Positions 16,117 through 25,314 of a stretch of 25,314 nucleotides of DNA are shown piece by piece. A program made the translations under genes and the position numbers. The notes below the pieces were generated by a model. The model made no database searches, was not told the origin of the DNA, and saw nothing but the letters and a program-made list of their open reading frames with translations. Numbering within the stretch: position 1 is the stretch's first letter; each line of letters starts with the position of its first letter. Origin of the DNA: DATKKX01 sp035542775 (GTDB taxonomy: Bacteria > Planctomycetota > Phycisphaerae > UBA1845 > UTPLA1). The DNA lies in assembly GCA_035542775.1 (NCBI GenBank), contig DATKKX010000329.1:1-25314 (forward strand). Reading direction: 5' to 3'.

Positions 16117-16842
16117 ATGAAATCCCAGCTTGGTCAGCCCACCGACCCCCAACGCGCGCTGCAATTGTCGGCGATCCTGGCGGCGCTCCGGAACGAAGCG
16201 GTACCGGAGACCAACGCCGACGGCTCGCCGCCGCCGGAGGACCCTTCGCATCGCCGCCGTGAGCGACGCCCTCGCGTCCGATCCAACATCACCATCGGAG
16301 AAATCCTGGATCGCACCCGACGAGCGGGCTTCGGCTTTATCGCGGCCTTGCTGGCGTTGATCGCGGTTCCGTTCGTCGGTTTGTCGACACCGTTCGGGCT
16401 GGCGATCGCCTTCGTGGGCGGTCAGATGATCGCCGGGCTGCAGCATCCCTGGCTACCCCAACGCATTCGCCGACATCTCGTGACCATGGACACGTTGCGA
16501 TGGTTGGGCGAGCGACTGACTCGATGGACCAGCGGCCTGGAGCGGCTCATCCGCCCGCGTTTCACCTTCATGGTCGCAGGACCATTCTGGACGGCATGCG
16601 GCATCGGCATGCTCATCCAGGGCCTGGCCCTGGCGCTGCCGCTGCCGATCCCCGGCTCGAACTGGGTCTTCGTTATCCCGATCATCCTCTACGGTATCGG
16701 CCTGTTGGAATCAGACGGTCTGCTGATCATGGTCTGCCACACCATCACACTGATCGAGATCGTCCTGGGCGTCGTGCTGTGGGAGTTGGTGAAACGCGGC
16801 TTGCTCGACGCATACCACTGGGTCGCCGGTCTGTCTCGCTGA
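16117..16842 (+). CDS. ExoD-family membrane protein
   Basis: This 241-residue protein has a polar, arginine-rich start (about 1-60) and then the ExoD pattern: ITIGEILDRTRRAGFG, hydrophobic helices at about 70-110, HPWLPQRIRRHLV, a pair of helices with PLPIPGSNWVFVIPIILYG, and LLESDGLLIMV. ExoD proteins were first linked to exopolysaccharide production and alkaline stress in rhizobia; their biochemical role is unsettled. The gene is 67 nt downstream of kdpE on the same strand, so it may be read from the kdp transcript. ATG 16117 has no clear ribosome site. Confidence 0.8.
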   Translation: MKSQLGQPTDPQRALQLSAILAALRNEAVPETNADGSPPPEDPSHRRRERRPRVRSNITIGEILDRTRRAGFGFIAALLALIAVPFVGLSTPFGLAIAFVGGQMIAGLQHPWLPQRIRRHLVTMDTLRWLGERLTRWTSGLERLIRPRFTFMVAGPFWTACGIGMLIQGLALALPLPIPGSNWVFVIPIILYGIGLLESDGLLIMVCHTITLIEIVLGVVLWELVKRGLLDAYHWVAGLSR

Positions 16843-16952
16843 AATGACAGTCGTCCTCACGCTCCCCCATTTGCATACCGGCGCGATATCACTGTAACAT
16901 GCAGCTTTCGGCCCCGGCGAGCGGGCTGTCTTGGCCTCCAGGAGTGTGAAAC

Positions 16953-18026
16953 GTGCTGTTGTCCACCGCTTTCGTTGTTCGACGCATCCTTCTTGTCGCT
17001 ATCGCCGCCCCCATGCTGTGGTTGCCTGTGCGAGTCCTCGCTCAAAGTCCGGCAGCCCCGGAGAAGGTGACAAGCCAGCCCACGACATCGGCATCTCAGC
17101 CAGCCAAGCCGGACATCTTTGACTCCGCCGCCGACGCCAAGGCCCAGATCGCGGCGGCCATCGAGAAGGCCGCTCGCGAGAACCAGCGCGTGCTGATCAT
17201 GTTCGGCGGCAACTGGTGCGGTTGGTGCCGCAAGTTGCACGGACTGTTCACCGATGACAAAGACATCGCCAAGACGCTGCTATACGAGTATCAGCTTGTC
17301 ATGGTCGACGTCGGGCGTTTCGACAAAAACGTCGACATCACCGGTAAGTACGGACTCGACCGCAAGAAAGGCGTGCCGTTTCTTGTGGTGCTGGATGGCG
17401 ATGGGAAAACCCTCGCCGGGCAGGAGACCGGCTCGCTCGAAGCCGGTGACCATCACGATCCGGAGAAGGTCGCGGCCTTCCTGGACAAATGGAAGGCCCA
17501 GCCGCGTGACGCCGAGAAAACGCTGGCCGATGCCCTGGCCCGCGCCAGAGGGGAGGGAAAGACAGTCCTCGTCCACCTCGGTGCGCCATGGTGCCCGTGG
17601 TGCCGGAGGCTGGACGATTTTCTGGCCCGCAAGGATATCGCCGAGATAATCAAGTCGGACGTCATCGACCTGAAGATTGACGTGGACCGCATGACCGGAG
17701 GCAAAACCGTCGCCAAGCGGCTGCGGAAGACCCGCGCCGGCAGCCCTCCCAGGATCTCTCCCGGCGATGCTTCACAGAGTCTCGATCTGAAAGCGGCCGA
17801 AGACGACAGCCTCCCCTGGATGGTCTTGCTGGACGATCACGGAAAGACGATCACGACTTCGGATGGCCCCCAGGGAAACATCGGCTACCCGGCTGAGCCC
17901 GAGGAGATCAGCCACTTCATCGCCATGCTGAAGAAAGCTGGCAAGAGGATATCCTCCGGACAGCTCGCTCAGGTCGAGAAAGCCCTCAAAGAAGCCGCAC
18001 CCAAACGCGCCAAGCCCGCTCCTTGA
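16953..18026 (+). CDS. Secreted tandem thioredoxin-fold protein
   Basis: A 357-residue protein beginning at GTG 16953, chosen because AGGAG (16940-16944) is 8 nt upstream. A signal peptide (hydrophobic about 10-28, cleavage near VLAQS) precedes two thioredoxin-type domains. The first has WCGWC (Cys89, Cys92) with the cis-proline segment GVPFLVVLDGDG; the second has WCPWC (Cys214, Cys217) with LPWMVLLDDHG. The second domain holds a polar insertion at about 245-285. Outside the cytoplasm such proteins reduce or exchange disulfides or act in cytochrome maturation. No cytochrome genes are nearby, so the substrate is unknown. The C-terminus is a lysine/alanine-rich tail. Confidence 0.85.
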   Translation: MLLSTAFVVRRILLVAIAAPMLWLPVRVLAQSPAAPEKVTSQPTTSASQPAKPDIFDSAADAKAQIAAAIEKAARENQRVLIMFGGNWCGWCRKLHGLFTDDKDIAKTLLYEYQLVMVDVGRFDKNVDITGKYGLDRKKGVPFLVVLDGDGKTLAGQETGSLEAGDHHDPEKVAAFLDKWKAQPRDAEKTLADALARARGEGKTVLVHLGAPWCPWCRRLDDFLARKDIAEIIKSDVIDLKIDVDRMTGGKTVAKRLRKTRAGSPPRISPGDASQSLDLKAAEDDSLPWMVLLDDHGKTITTSDGPQGNIGYPAEPEEISHFIAMLKKAGKRISSGQLAQVEKALKEAAPKRAKPAP

Positions 18027-18371
18027 GTGATCAGTCGGCCGGAACGGCTCCTGAGGGTCCTGCGGCCGCGGACCGCGAAAATATCCCCATCCCGGCTCAC
18101 AATACCCTTTTTGACGCGGCCTATTGCTTCACGCTCAACGCCGCCCGGCACTCCCGTCTTCTGGACCTGCCGGAGCGGTGACCAGCCCGCGTGCGGAGAG
18201 CGGGGAGGTTCCGTTTCTCCTGTTGGGGAGGAATGGCCGCTCGGACCGATTCGCGCTACAACTGAGCCGGGCGGGGCCGGTTGGGCTCGCGCCGGGGGCA
18301 GTCAAGAATGGCAAGTGGATCACTTCAAAGACCGACAATCTCTTTATCAAGGTCGCGCAGGAGGTAATGTC
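18027..18371. other. Intergenic region before the large secreted protein
   Basis: The 345-nt gap is open in one frame but without a domain or plausible start. A hairpin at 18057-18073 (GGTCC, one bulge, GC; loop GGCC; GCGGACC) lies about 30 nt after the thioredoxin stop but lacks a T-run, so it is only a weak terminator candidate. No convincing promoter was identified. Confidence 0.45.
18359..18364 (+). promoter_or_regulatory. Strong ribosome binding site fixing ATG 18372
   Basis: AGGAGG is 7 nt before ATG 18372, directly ahead of a signal peptide. It rules out the much longer open frame that begins at 18027. Confidence 0.85.
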
Positions 18372-20654
18372 ATGATTCTCCGCAGATTCAGAAATGCCGT
18401 CATCGCCACGCTTCTGGTCTTTACCGTCGGGGCCGCGCCGCTCTCCGCTGCCCGATGGGAGGACCCGACCGAACTCTACAAGGCCTATTACCTGGAGCAC
18501 CAGGCCAAGGACTACGCCGCGGCCAGAAAGCTCTATGAGGTCGCGATGGCCCAGAGTCTCTCCGCCGAGCTCAAGCGGGCGGCCAGGTGCGGCGCCGATC
18601 GCTGCCGCGACAACATCGCCGCCCAGAACTTCGCCCAGCTCATGCCGGAGAATGCCATGGCCTATTTCGAGCTCAACCGGCCCGGCGAGGTCATCGAGAA
18701 GCTCTGCGGGATGCTGGGCCTGACCGGCAAGGACATTCACGATCTCCTGGCCCAACGGCCGAGCACCGACTCCACCGCCCCCTTCCGCATTCCAGAGGAA
18801 GTTGTAGTCAGCCCGGCCATCTTCGAGGCATTCAACAGCTTCGGCGGTGGCGCTGTAGCTCTGACCAGCTTCGATCCCTCGGGACGCAATCCCCCGACCG
18901 GCGTCATGGTTCTCCACCACGGCGACACCAATCTCTTCCGCGGCATCATCGAAACGACTTTCCAGTTCAGCCCGACGACCGAGAAGATCGCCGAGCTTCC
19001 CACCTTCGGCTCCACGGTACCCGACCTCGGCAAGATAACCGGTGTCCTCACCGAGGGGCTGTTCATCGCGGGCACCGACCGGGACCTCGTGGAGGGCGTG
19101 GTCGGCCGCCTGGTGCGTCCCGGCAAGGCCAGCCTGGCCACGCGAGAAGACTTGAAGGAGATCGTCGAACAGAGAACCGGCGCGACGCTGTTCGCTTACG
19201 CCGATCTGCAGGCCATTCTCAAGCTGGTCAAGGCCAACCTCGGCGAGGCAGATCAGCGGGACTATGCCATGGCCAACGCCATCGCCGATCTTGACAGCCT
19301 CCGCTGGGCGACGTTCTCCGCGGGCATCCATGACGGAACCATGAGCGCCCAGCTCGCCGTCCGCCTGGCCAACGACCATCACAGCATCGCCTACAACCTG
19401 ATGCGGCTGCCGCCCATGAGCCGGCGCAGCATGGCCGGCGTCCCGGCCGATGTCGCCGGCCTCTTCGCGTTCGGCCTCAATCCGACGCTCGCCAGCGCCG
19501 TGGTCGACAAGGCCAAGGAAGCAGGCGCCCCTGAGGACGTGACCGGCCTGGACATCGGCCGCGAGTTCTTCGGCAATATCCGGGAGATCTGCGCCTTCGT
19601 CATCCCCGGCAACATGGTGGAGCGGATCGGCAGATCCGGCCCGCCGGCCATCCCCAATGCGGGTGTAATCCTCGCGGTGAACGATGTGGCCAAGTCCCGG
19701 GCGCTTTGGGATCAGTTCCTTTCCATCCCGGGGCTCGTCTCCGGCAAGGAACCGAAGCCGCCCAAGACGGTGACCATCTCTGACACTCCCGTGACGGCCT
19801 ATTCGATTCCGGAGTTCGGGAAGATCTACCTCGTCCAACTGGACGATTGCATCGCGGTCGCGGCCACGCGAAACACCGCCAAGGCTGTCATCCAGGCCTA
19901 CAAGACCAAGAAGACGGTGCAGGAGGATGCCGCGTTCGCGAAAGTTCTGGCCAAGATGCCCAAGGATACAACCGCCATGTTCGTCGCCCACTGCGGGCGG
20001 CTGGCCAAGGTTGCGGCGGGTGCCAACCCCGCGGCGGGCATGGTCGCCGGCCCCGCGGAAGAATTGTGTTCCGACATGGTCGCATGGGGAGCCGTCGGCC
20101 AGTCGCGGAATCAGATGACGCTGCGCATGGCCCTGACCGGCCTGCCCAACCTGAACAAGGCGATCAAGCAATACGGCCCGATGATGACCGCCATTGGCAG
20201 CGCGGCGCTGGCCGCAGGTCCGCAGCGCGCCAAGGCCGCCGCGGAACCGAAGGCGCAGCAGGATGTCAATAACCTCACCAGCAAGATGATGGCGGCTCAC
20301 GACAAGAAGGACTACCAGGCGATGCTGGAGTATGCTCTGCAGGCCCGCGAGTTGGCCGACACCGGCCTGACCAACTACAACGTCGCCTGTGCCTATTCGC
20401 TGCTGGGCGAGAAGGACAAGGCCTTCCAACACCTCTTCCGCGCCGCCGAACAGGGGGTCAGCGGTGTTGGTCAGGATGTCCTCAGCCTCATGAAGACGGA
20501 CACCGATCTGGACAACCTTCGCGGCGATCCGCGGTTCGAGAAGGCCATGACGATTGCCAAAGAAAAGGCCGGCACAACGGCCAAGGCCGGACCGACGAAG
20601 CAGGCTCAGAAGCCCGCGGCCCGGCAGGAGGAGGACGAGGAGGAAAACGACTAG
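18372..20654 (+). CDS. Large secreted protein with TPR-like ends, function unknown
   Basis: A 760-residue exported protein. Residues about 1-27 are a signal peptide (RRF, hydrophobic core, PLSAA). A short helical TPR-like part (about 30-110: ELYKAYYLEHQAKDYAAARK) is followed by a long alpha/beta region (about 130-600) with no recognised catalytic motif, possibly related to surface proteins of the DUF3352 kind. The C-terminal 130 residues are TPR-like: NYNVACAYSLLGEKDKAFQH followed by LDNLRGDPRFEKAM, a typical end-of-group TPR signature. It ends in an acidic tail (EEDEEEND). The role may be binding other envelope proteins; this is inference. Confidence 0.85.
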   Translation: MILRRFRNAVIATLLVFTVGAAPLSAARWEDPTELYKAYYLEHQAKDYAAARKLYEVAMAQSLSAELKRAARCGADRCRDNIAAQNFAQLMPENAMAYFELNRPGEVIEKLCGMLGLTGKDIHDLLAQRPSTDSTAPFRIPEEVVVSPAIFEAFNSFGGGAVALTSFDPSGRNPPTGVMVLHHGDTNLFRGIIETTFQFSPTTEKIAELPTFGSTVPDLGKITGVLTEGLFIAGTDRDLVEGVVGRLVRPGKASLATREDLKEIVEQRTGATLFAYADLQAILKLVKANLGEADQRDYAMANAIADLDSLRWATFSAGIHDGTMSAQLAVRLANDHHSIAYNLMRLPPMSRRSMAGVPADVAGLFAFGLNPTLASAVVDKAKEAGAPEDVTGLDIGREFFGNIREICAFVIPGNMVERIGRSGPPAIPNAGVILAVNDVAKSRALWDQFLSIPGLVSGKEPKPPKTVTISDTPVTAYSIPEFGKIYLVQLDDCIAVAATRNTAKAVIQAYKTKKTVQEDAAFAKVLAKMPKDTTAMFVAHCGRLAKVAAGANPAAGMVAGPAEELCSDMVAWGAVGQSRNQMTLRMALTGLPNLNKAIKQYGPMMTAIGSAALAAGPQRAKAAAEPKAQQDVNNLTSKMMAAHDKKDYQAMLEYALQARELADTGLTNYNVACAYSLLGEKDKAFQHLFRAAEQGVSGVGQDVLSLMKTDTDLDNLRGDPRFEKAMTIAKEKAGTTAKAGPTKQAQKPAARQEEDEEEND

Positions 20655-20690
20655 CCTCGTTCTTCCCTGACCACTCCCCTGAGAGCACTC

Positions 20691-20734
20691 CATGGCCGTC
20701 GCGGGGTCGTAGCCTGGCACGGCCATGCCCTTTT
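20691..20734 (+). terminator. Probable terminator after secreted protein
   Basis: CATGGCCGT (20691-20699) and ACGGCCATG (20719-20727) form a perfect 9-bp stem with a 19-base loop, followed by CCCTTTT. It lies 36 nt after the stop of the large secreted protein. The large loop and short T-run make it less certain than the one at 619-644. Confidence 0.55.
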
Positions 20735-20932
20735 GTGGAGAGCCCGCCGGCGTTGCCGGAGGCGTTCATCTCCTGTTGAGCCTGTCCACTCCCTCGGATT
20801 CGCCGTGGAGAACCGATGCCGGAGGGCTGCATATCCTCACCGCCTTCTTGGCGAAGTCGGCCGGGCATCGTATGCTTGCTATCGTTCGTACCGGCCGAAC
20901 GCGCCTATGCTCTCCACGGCGACGAGGACCAC

Positions 20933-21571
20933 ATGACCGTCGAGCTCCTCATTACCCAATATGGCTATGCCGCCCTCTTCATCGGCGCGCTGTTGGAGGG
21001 CGAAACCTTCCTCATCCTCGCCGGCTTCGCGGCTCATCGTGGTTATCTGGCCTTGCACAACGTCATCATTGTGGCCTTCTTGGGATCGTTCCTCGCCGAT
21101 CAGATCTGGTTCCACCTGGGACGCGCCAAGGGGATAGTCTTCGTCGAACGCCGACGAAAATGGCGCGCCAGGGCGGCTGAAATCCGTGAGTTGATCCACA
21201 GGCGACAGAATCTCCTCATGCTCGGCTTCCGCTTCGTGCCCGGCACGCGAACGCTCACGCCCATCGTCATGGGGGCGATGGGCTTTGACGCCAGGCGGTT
21301 TGCCGTGCTGAACGGCGTCGGTGCGTTGGTGTGGTCTGTGACCATCGGATGGCTCGGTTTTCTGTTCGGCGCGGCGGCTGAACATGTGTTCGAGCACATT
21401 AAGCGCTATGAGACCTACGTCCTCGCGGCGATCGCGATCGTGGGGGCCGTCCTATGGCTGATCCGGCGAATCAGGACCATCAGAGAGAGCCGTCGCGATG
21501 ACGCCGTTTCAGAGGCCGGTTCGGCGGCCGAATGCGGCGACCCGACCTCCGGCGGTGCGCATGGCAAGTGA
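20933..21571 (+). CDS. DedA-family membrane protein
   Basis: A 212-residue membrane protein of the DedA/VTT superfamily, whose members carry or flip lipid carriers such as undecaprenyl phosphate and support membrane homeostasis. Visible signatures: YGYAALFIGALLEGETFLIL (Glu22, Glu24), the FLADQIWFHLGR segment, and FRFVPGTRTLTPIVMGAMGF at about 97-116, the family's conserved arginine/proline region, then two or three C-terminal helices. I start at ATG 20933, preceded by GAGGA at 20924-20928, because DedA proteins begin just before the QYGY motif. The frame is open to 20816 but the added residues look non-coding. It ends 10 nt before the stop of the convergent gene. Confidence 0.88.
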   Translation: MTVELLITQYGYAALFIGALLEGETFLILAGFAAHRGYLALHNVIIVAFLGSFLADQIWFHLGRAKGIVFVERRRKWRARAAEIRELIHRRQNLLMLGFRFVPGTRTLTPIVMGAMGFDARRFAVLNGVGALVWSVTIGWLGFLFGAAAEHVFEHIKRYETYVLAAIAIVGAVLWLIRRIRTIRESRRDDAVSEAGSAAECGDPTSGGAHGK

Positions 21572-21581
21572 GGCGGCGCCG

Positions 21582-21902
21582 TCAGAACCCGCCGTGGCGG
21601 TAATACCAGCGGACATTCGCGAATGTGACCCGCTTGCCGTCTCGTTTGCAGGCGCGGGCGCAGTCCTCGAGGATCAGCTTGGCCACCCGTCTCGACTTAA
21701 CCGGATCATGCGCCCCGACGCGCCACGGCGCGCGGCTGTAGTGTTCCCACGTCCGCTTCTTGATTTGAAATTCGCCGCGCGACCGGCCCGAGTCGCCCAC
21801 GGCCCTGGCGTCATGCCGCGACTCGAGCTGCGAGGTTCGTTCGACCCAGGAATCGGGAACGCCGTTCACCGTCGATATCAGAATCATGAATCCCGCGATC
21901 AT
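21582..21902 (-). CDS. Small lysozyme-fold (transglycosylase-like) protein
   Basis: A 106-residue protein with a short N-terminal hydrophobic segment (about 1-13) that may be a signal peptide. The core LESRHDARAVGDSGRSRGEF, then QIKKRTW, has the lysozyme-like pattern: a catalytic glutamate (Glu27) before a GDSGRSRGEFQI turn, as in lytic transglycosylases that cut peptidoglycan. It ends in VRWYYRHGG. It is much shorter than usual SLT proteins (over 150 residues), so it is a minimal domain. The start at 21902 is backed by the very strong site GGGGAGG (21912-21918), 9 nt upstream. It faces the DedA gene, which points the other way. Confidence 0.75.
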   Translation of the reverse strand: MIAGFMILISTVNGVPDSWVERTSQLESRHDARAVGDSGRSRGEFQIKKRTWEHYSRAPWRVGAHDPVKSRRVAKLILEDCARACKRDGKRVTFANVRWYYRHGGF

Positions 21903-21911
21903 GATGCGTTA

Positions 21912-21918
21912 CCTCCCC
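21912..21918 (-). promoter_or_regulatory. Strong ribosome binding site for the lysozyme-fold gene
   Basis: GGGGAGG on the minus strand is 9 nt before ATG 21902. It is the main support that this short frame is a real gene. Confidence 0.75.
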
Positions 21919-22319
21919 GGCAGTCATGCACAATCCGGAGCCGCAATCCGCCCGGGTGCATTCCCTCCCGCCGCGGCTGCTGGCGGGCACTCCGGAACTC
22001 TCGTGCTTCTCATCCGCGCGCCATCCGCTTGAGCGCACATGGCGCCTGCAACGACTCCTTTCGTCTGGCGTAAGTTGGTCGCTATGGCTGGCTTGTTGGG
22101 ACCCGCGCCCGCCCTCAACCGGGTCCGACGAATCACTCTGCGCCGAGCCCGTCCGGCGCAACTCCAACCATGCGATAAGAAATTCTAGTAAGCAAGTTCC
22201 CGGATTCCATAGCTTTGTCGCGGTCTTTATGAAAGGATTTCAGCAACGTGAAATCGCACCGAGTGGACGCGCACGAATTGCCCCCCCATTGTCCCCGCGC
22301 ATGCCAACGCTCTTCCACC

Positions 22320-22333
22320 CTGACTATAGTCAG
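22320..22333. promoter_or_regulatory. Perfect 14-bp palindrome, candidate operator before HtrA
   Basis: CTGACTATAGTCAG is a perfect palindrome 119 nt upstream of the protease start. Its middle contains TATAGT, which resembles a -10 box, but no matching -35 is found at 17 nt. A dimeric regulator site is the simplest reading; this is unproven. Confidence 0.4.
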
Positions 22334-22452
22334 ACAGTCCGGTCCACTTCCAGGCAATGCATCCCATGCTTGAACCCCGGCTCTCACCTGATCGTATCCA
22401 TTTACTGTTCACACATCTCTTCCAGCGGGCCGGAGAACAAAAGGAGCAAGTC

Positions 22453-23949
<1,497 letters not shown>

Positions 23950-24047
23950 CGACGCGGAGCTTTGCGTCACAACCCAACACGCGGTCGGAGACGCCCGCCA
24001 AAGCGGCTCCGTTCCGCGTCCGGCGAGCCCCATGAAGGGAGATTAAC

Positions 24048-25314
24048 ATGAGATTGCAGATCATCGGTGCGATGCTGGTGGCGAGCCTGTTCGCGTACAC
24101 CGCCCGGGCCGACGAGCCCATGGCCGCGCCCCCCGACGCCCCGCCCGGCTGGATCGCCCTCGAGGAGAACTTCTGGATTCCGCTGACCCAGACGCCGGGC
24201 TCGTTCTTTCACTGGGCCCATGAGGAATTCCTGCGGAAGGATTTCGAGACGTCGGCAATGGACCTGCGCCAGGCCGCCGCATTCCTGCGACTCCAGGCGC
24301 GGCGATCGACGAATCCGGAGCACGCCAATCCCTTGTATGCGGAGGCCTACCGGTTGACCGACCTCGCGCGGCAGGTCGAGCAGAAGGATGTGAAGGCGGT
24401 GAGCCGCCTGGACCGGGAGTTCGCCCGGGCTCACGCGGCACTGGCCGAGCACGATTACGCGATGGCCAGGGAGTCATGGAAGAAGAAGCTGCCGCGCACG
24501 ACCGGTTACAACCTGGACGCGGCCGCCTTCAACCTTAAAGCGGCCTACGCCTGGGCCCATGAAGAGCCGGGACCCGCCGGTTTCACCGCCACGGCTGACG
24601 CCGACTCCATGGGCGAAAGGCTGATCAAGGGCGAGGCCCCCAGGAAGTACGAGATCACCACAACCATGGATGCGGTTCACTCGGCCGTCCAGTCGCTGGC
24701 CAAGGTGATTGACAAGATGCCGGAAGAGGGCGGGCCGTTGAAGACGCTGCGGAATGAGGTTGCGGCTGCCCCGAAGTTCCTCCGCGGCTGGATTCTGGTC
24801 GAGGAGAACATCTGGCGGGATTTGCCCGACAACAGCGGCCGGCATCTCCAGGATGCTTACGAGGCCTTTCTCCTGGACCGCTCCAAACGGGCCGCCACCG
24901 AGCTGCGGGAGGCCGTCTTCGATCTCCAGCTCCAGGCCGGACGGGCGACAGGGGATGACAAGACGGCGTTGATGGATTCCATCCACGACCTCCACAAGCT
25001 GCTGGTCCCCGGCGATCCGGACAGGGCCAACCTGGCGCTTTCCTACGAGCAGTACGAGCGCGCCCTGGCCAAGGCCTGCTATGCCATGGCCCGGCACCGG
25101 TGCGAGAGGGCGGAGAGCGAGTACGCCATGAAGAGCATGAACCGAACGGGCCGTGATCTGGAGGCTGCCGTGAATTACTTCGACCGAGGCCGGATCTGGG
25201 CCGGTCAGGTGAGGGATGAAGTGGCCGACCGGGAACTGCGCGACGCTCGAAACCTCTCCGAGAAGCTCATTACCGGAACGGCCAAAGATGAGAAGAACGT
25301 CGAGCAGCGCATCA
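24048..25314 (+). CDS. Secreted helical protein with internal duplication (partial)
   Basis: An open frame of 422 residues with no stop before the window ends, so the gene is cut by the right edge. ATG 24048 is supported by GGGAG (24037-24041). A signal peptide (about 1-21, ending YTARA) leads to a largely helical, charged protein. It contains two copies of one domain: GWIALEENFWIPL at residue 34 and GWILVEENIWRDL at residue 247, each followed by a similar helix (FLRKDFETSAMDLRQAA and FLLDRSKRAATELREAV). The period is 213 residues. I do not recognise the family; the pattern suggests binding or packing rather than catalysis. It is likely co-transcribed with the HtrA gene. Confidence 0.8.
   Translation, partial: MRLQIIGAMLVASLFAYTARADEPMAAPPDAPPGWIALEENFWIPLTQTPGSFFHWAHEEFLRKDFETSAMDLRQAAAFLRLQARRSTNPEHANPLYAEAYRLTDLARQVEQKDVKAVSRLDREFARAHAALAEHDYAMARESWKKKLPRTTGYNLDAAAFNLKAAYAWAHEEPGPAGFTATADADSMGERLIKGEAPRKYEITTTMDAVHSAVQSLAKVIDKMPEEGGPLKTLRNEVAAAPKFLRGWILVEENIWRDLPDNSGRHLQDAYEAFLLDRSKRAATELREAVFDLQLQAGRATGDDKTALMDSIHDLHKLLVPGDPDRANLALSYEQYERALAKACYAMARHRCERAESEYAMKSMNRTGRDLEAAVNYFDRGRIWAGQVRDEVADRELRDARNLSEKLITGTAKDEKNVEQRI

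Larger units (their letters stand above)
21903..22452. other. Intergenic region upstream of HtrA
   Basis: This 550-nt divergent region should contain promoters for the leftward lysozyme-fold gene and the rightward protease. Open frames in it look non-coding. Apart from the palindrome at 22320-22333, I see no repeats, RNA gene or clear promoter. Confidence 0.5.

Noticed and set aside
18124..18375. Plus-strand frame ending with an ATGA overlap at 18372
   Set aside because: It begins on a non-ATG codon with no ribosome site, and its translation shows no domain.
18135..20726. 863-codon open frame on the minus strand opposite the large secreted protein
   Set aside because: Its translation is His/Arg/Gly-rich with no domain, and it is the mirror of a gene with a signal peptide and strong ribosome site. 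In GC-rich DNA such antisense frames are expected.

Overview
The window reads as a GC-rich chromosome segment from a planctomycete-type bacterium, possibly of the Phycisphaerae. That placement is inferred from a sigma factor gene followed directly by a Ser/Thr kinase with a C-terminal TPR-like region, several large secreted helical proteins, and the peptide style of the left-end island remnant. No rRNA or complete tRNA is present, so it is not proven.

Layout: (1) Bases 1-660 look like the end of an integrated element. The 3' half of an alanine-type tRNA gene (566-612) is followed by a perfect terminator (619-644), with a possible element-borne ORF antisense to it. (2) Bases 800-1920 hold two overlapping minus-strand PilZ-type genes, one with the c-di-GMP motifs intact and one without. 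(3) Bases 2461-6031 hold an ECF-like sigma factor and a 966-residue membrane Ser/Thr kinase. A convergent secreted protein of unknown function follows (6121-6672). (4) Bases 7296-16049 hold a complete potassium-uptake operon: a 26-residue membrane microprotein, kdpF, kdpA, kdpB, kdpC, a second soluble KdpC-like gene, kdpD and kdpE. It is preceded by about 620 nt without a gene. Several junctions are ATGA or GTGA stop/start overlaps, which suggests translational coupling. (5) Bases 16117-21571 hold an ExoD-type membrane protein, a secreted tandem thioredoxin, a large secreted protein with TPR-like ends, and a DedA membrane protein. (6) Bases 21582-25314 hold a small minus-strand lysozyme-fold protein, a DegP/HtrA protease, and a secreted protein with an internal duplication that runs off the right edge.

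How it works together: KdpD and KdpE are expected to sense potassium shortage or osmotic state and switch on KdpFABC, an ATP-driven K+ pump. The soluble KdpC paralogue lies inside the same transcription unit, keeps the KdpC signature motifs and lacks the membrane helix. It is the best candidate here for something not described before. The right half is mostly envelope and periplasm maintenance (disulfide or thiol chemistry, protein quality control, cell-wall cleavage, membrane lipid or undecaprenyl handling).
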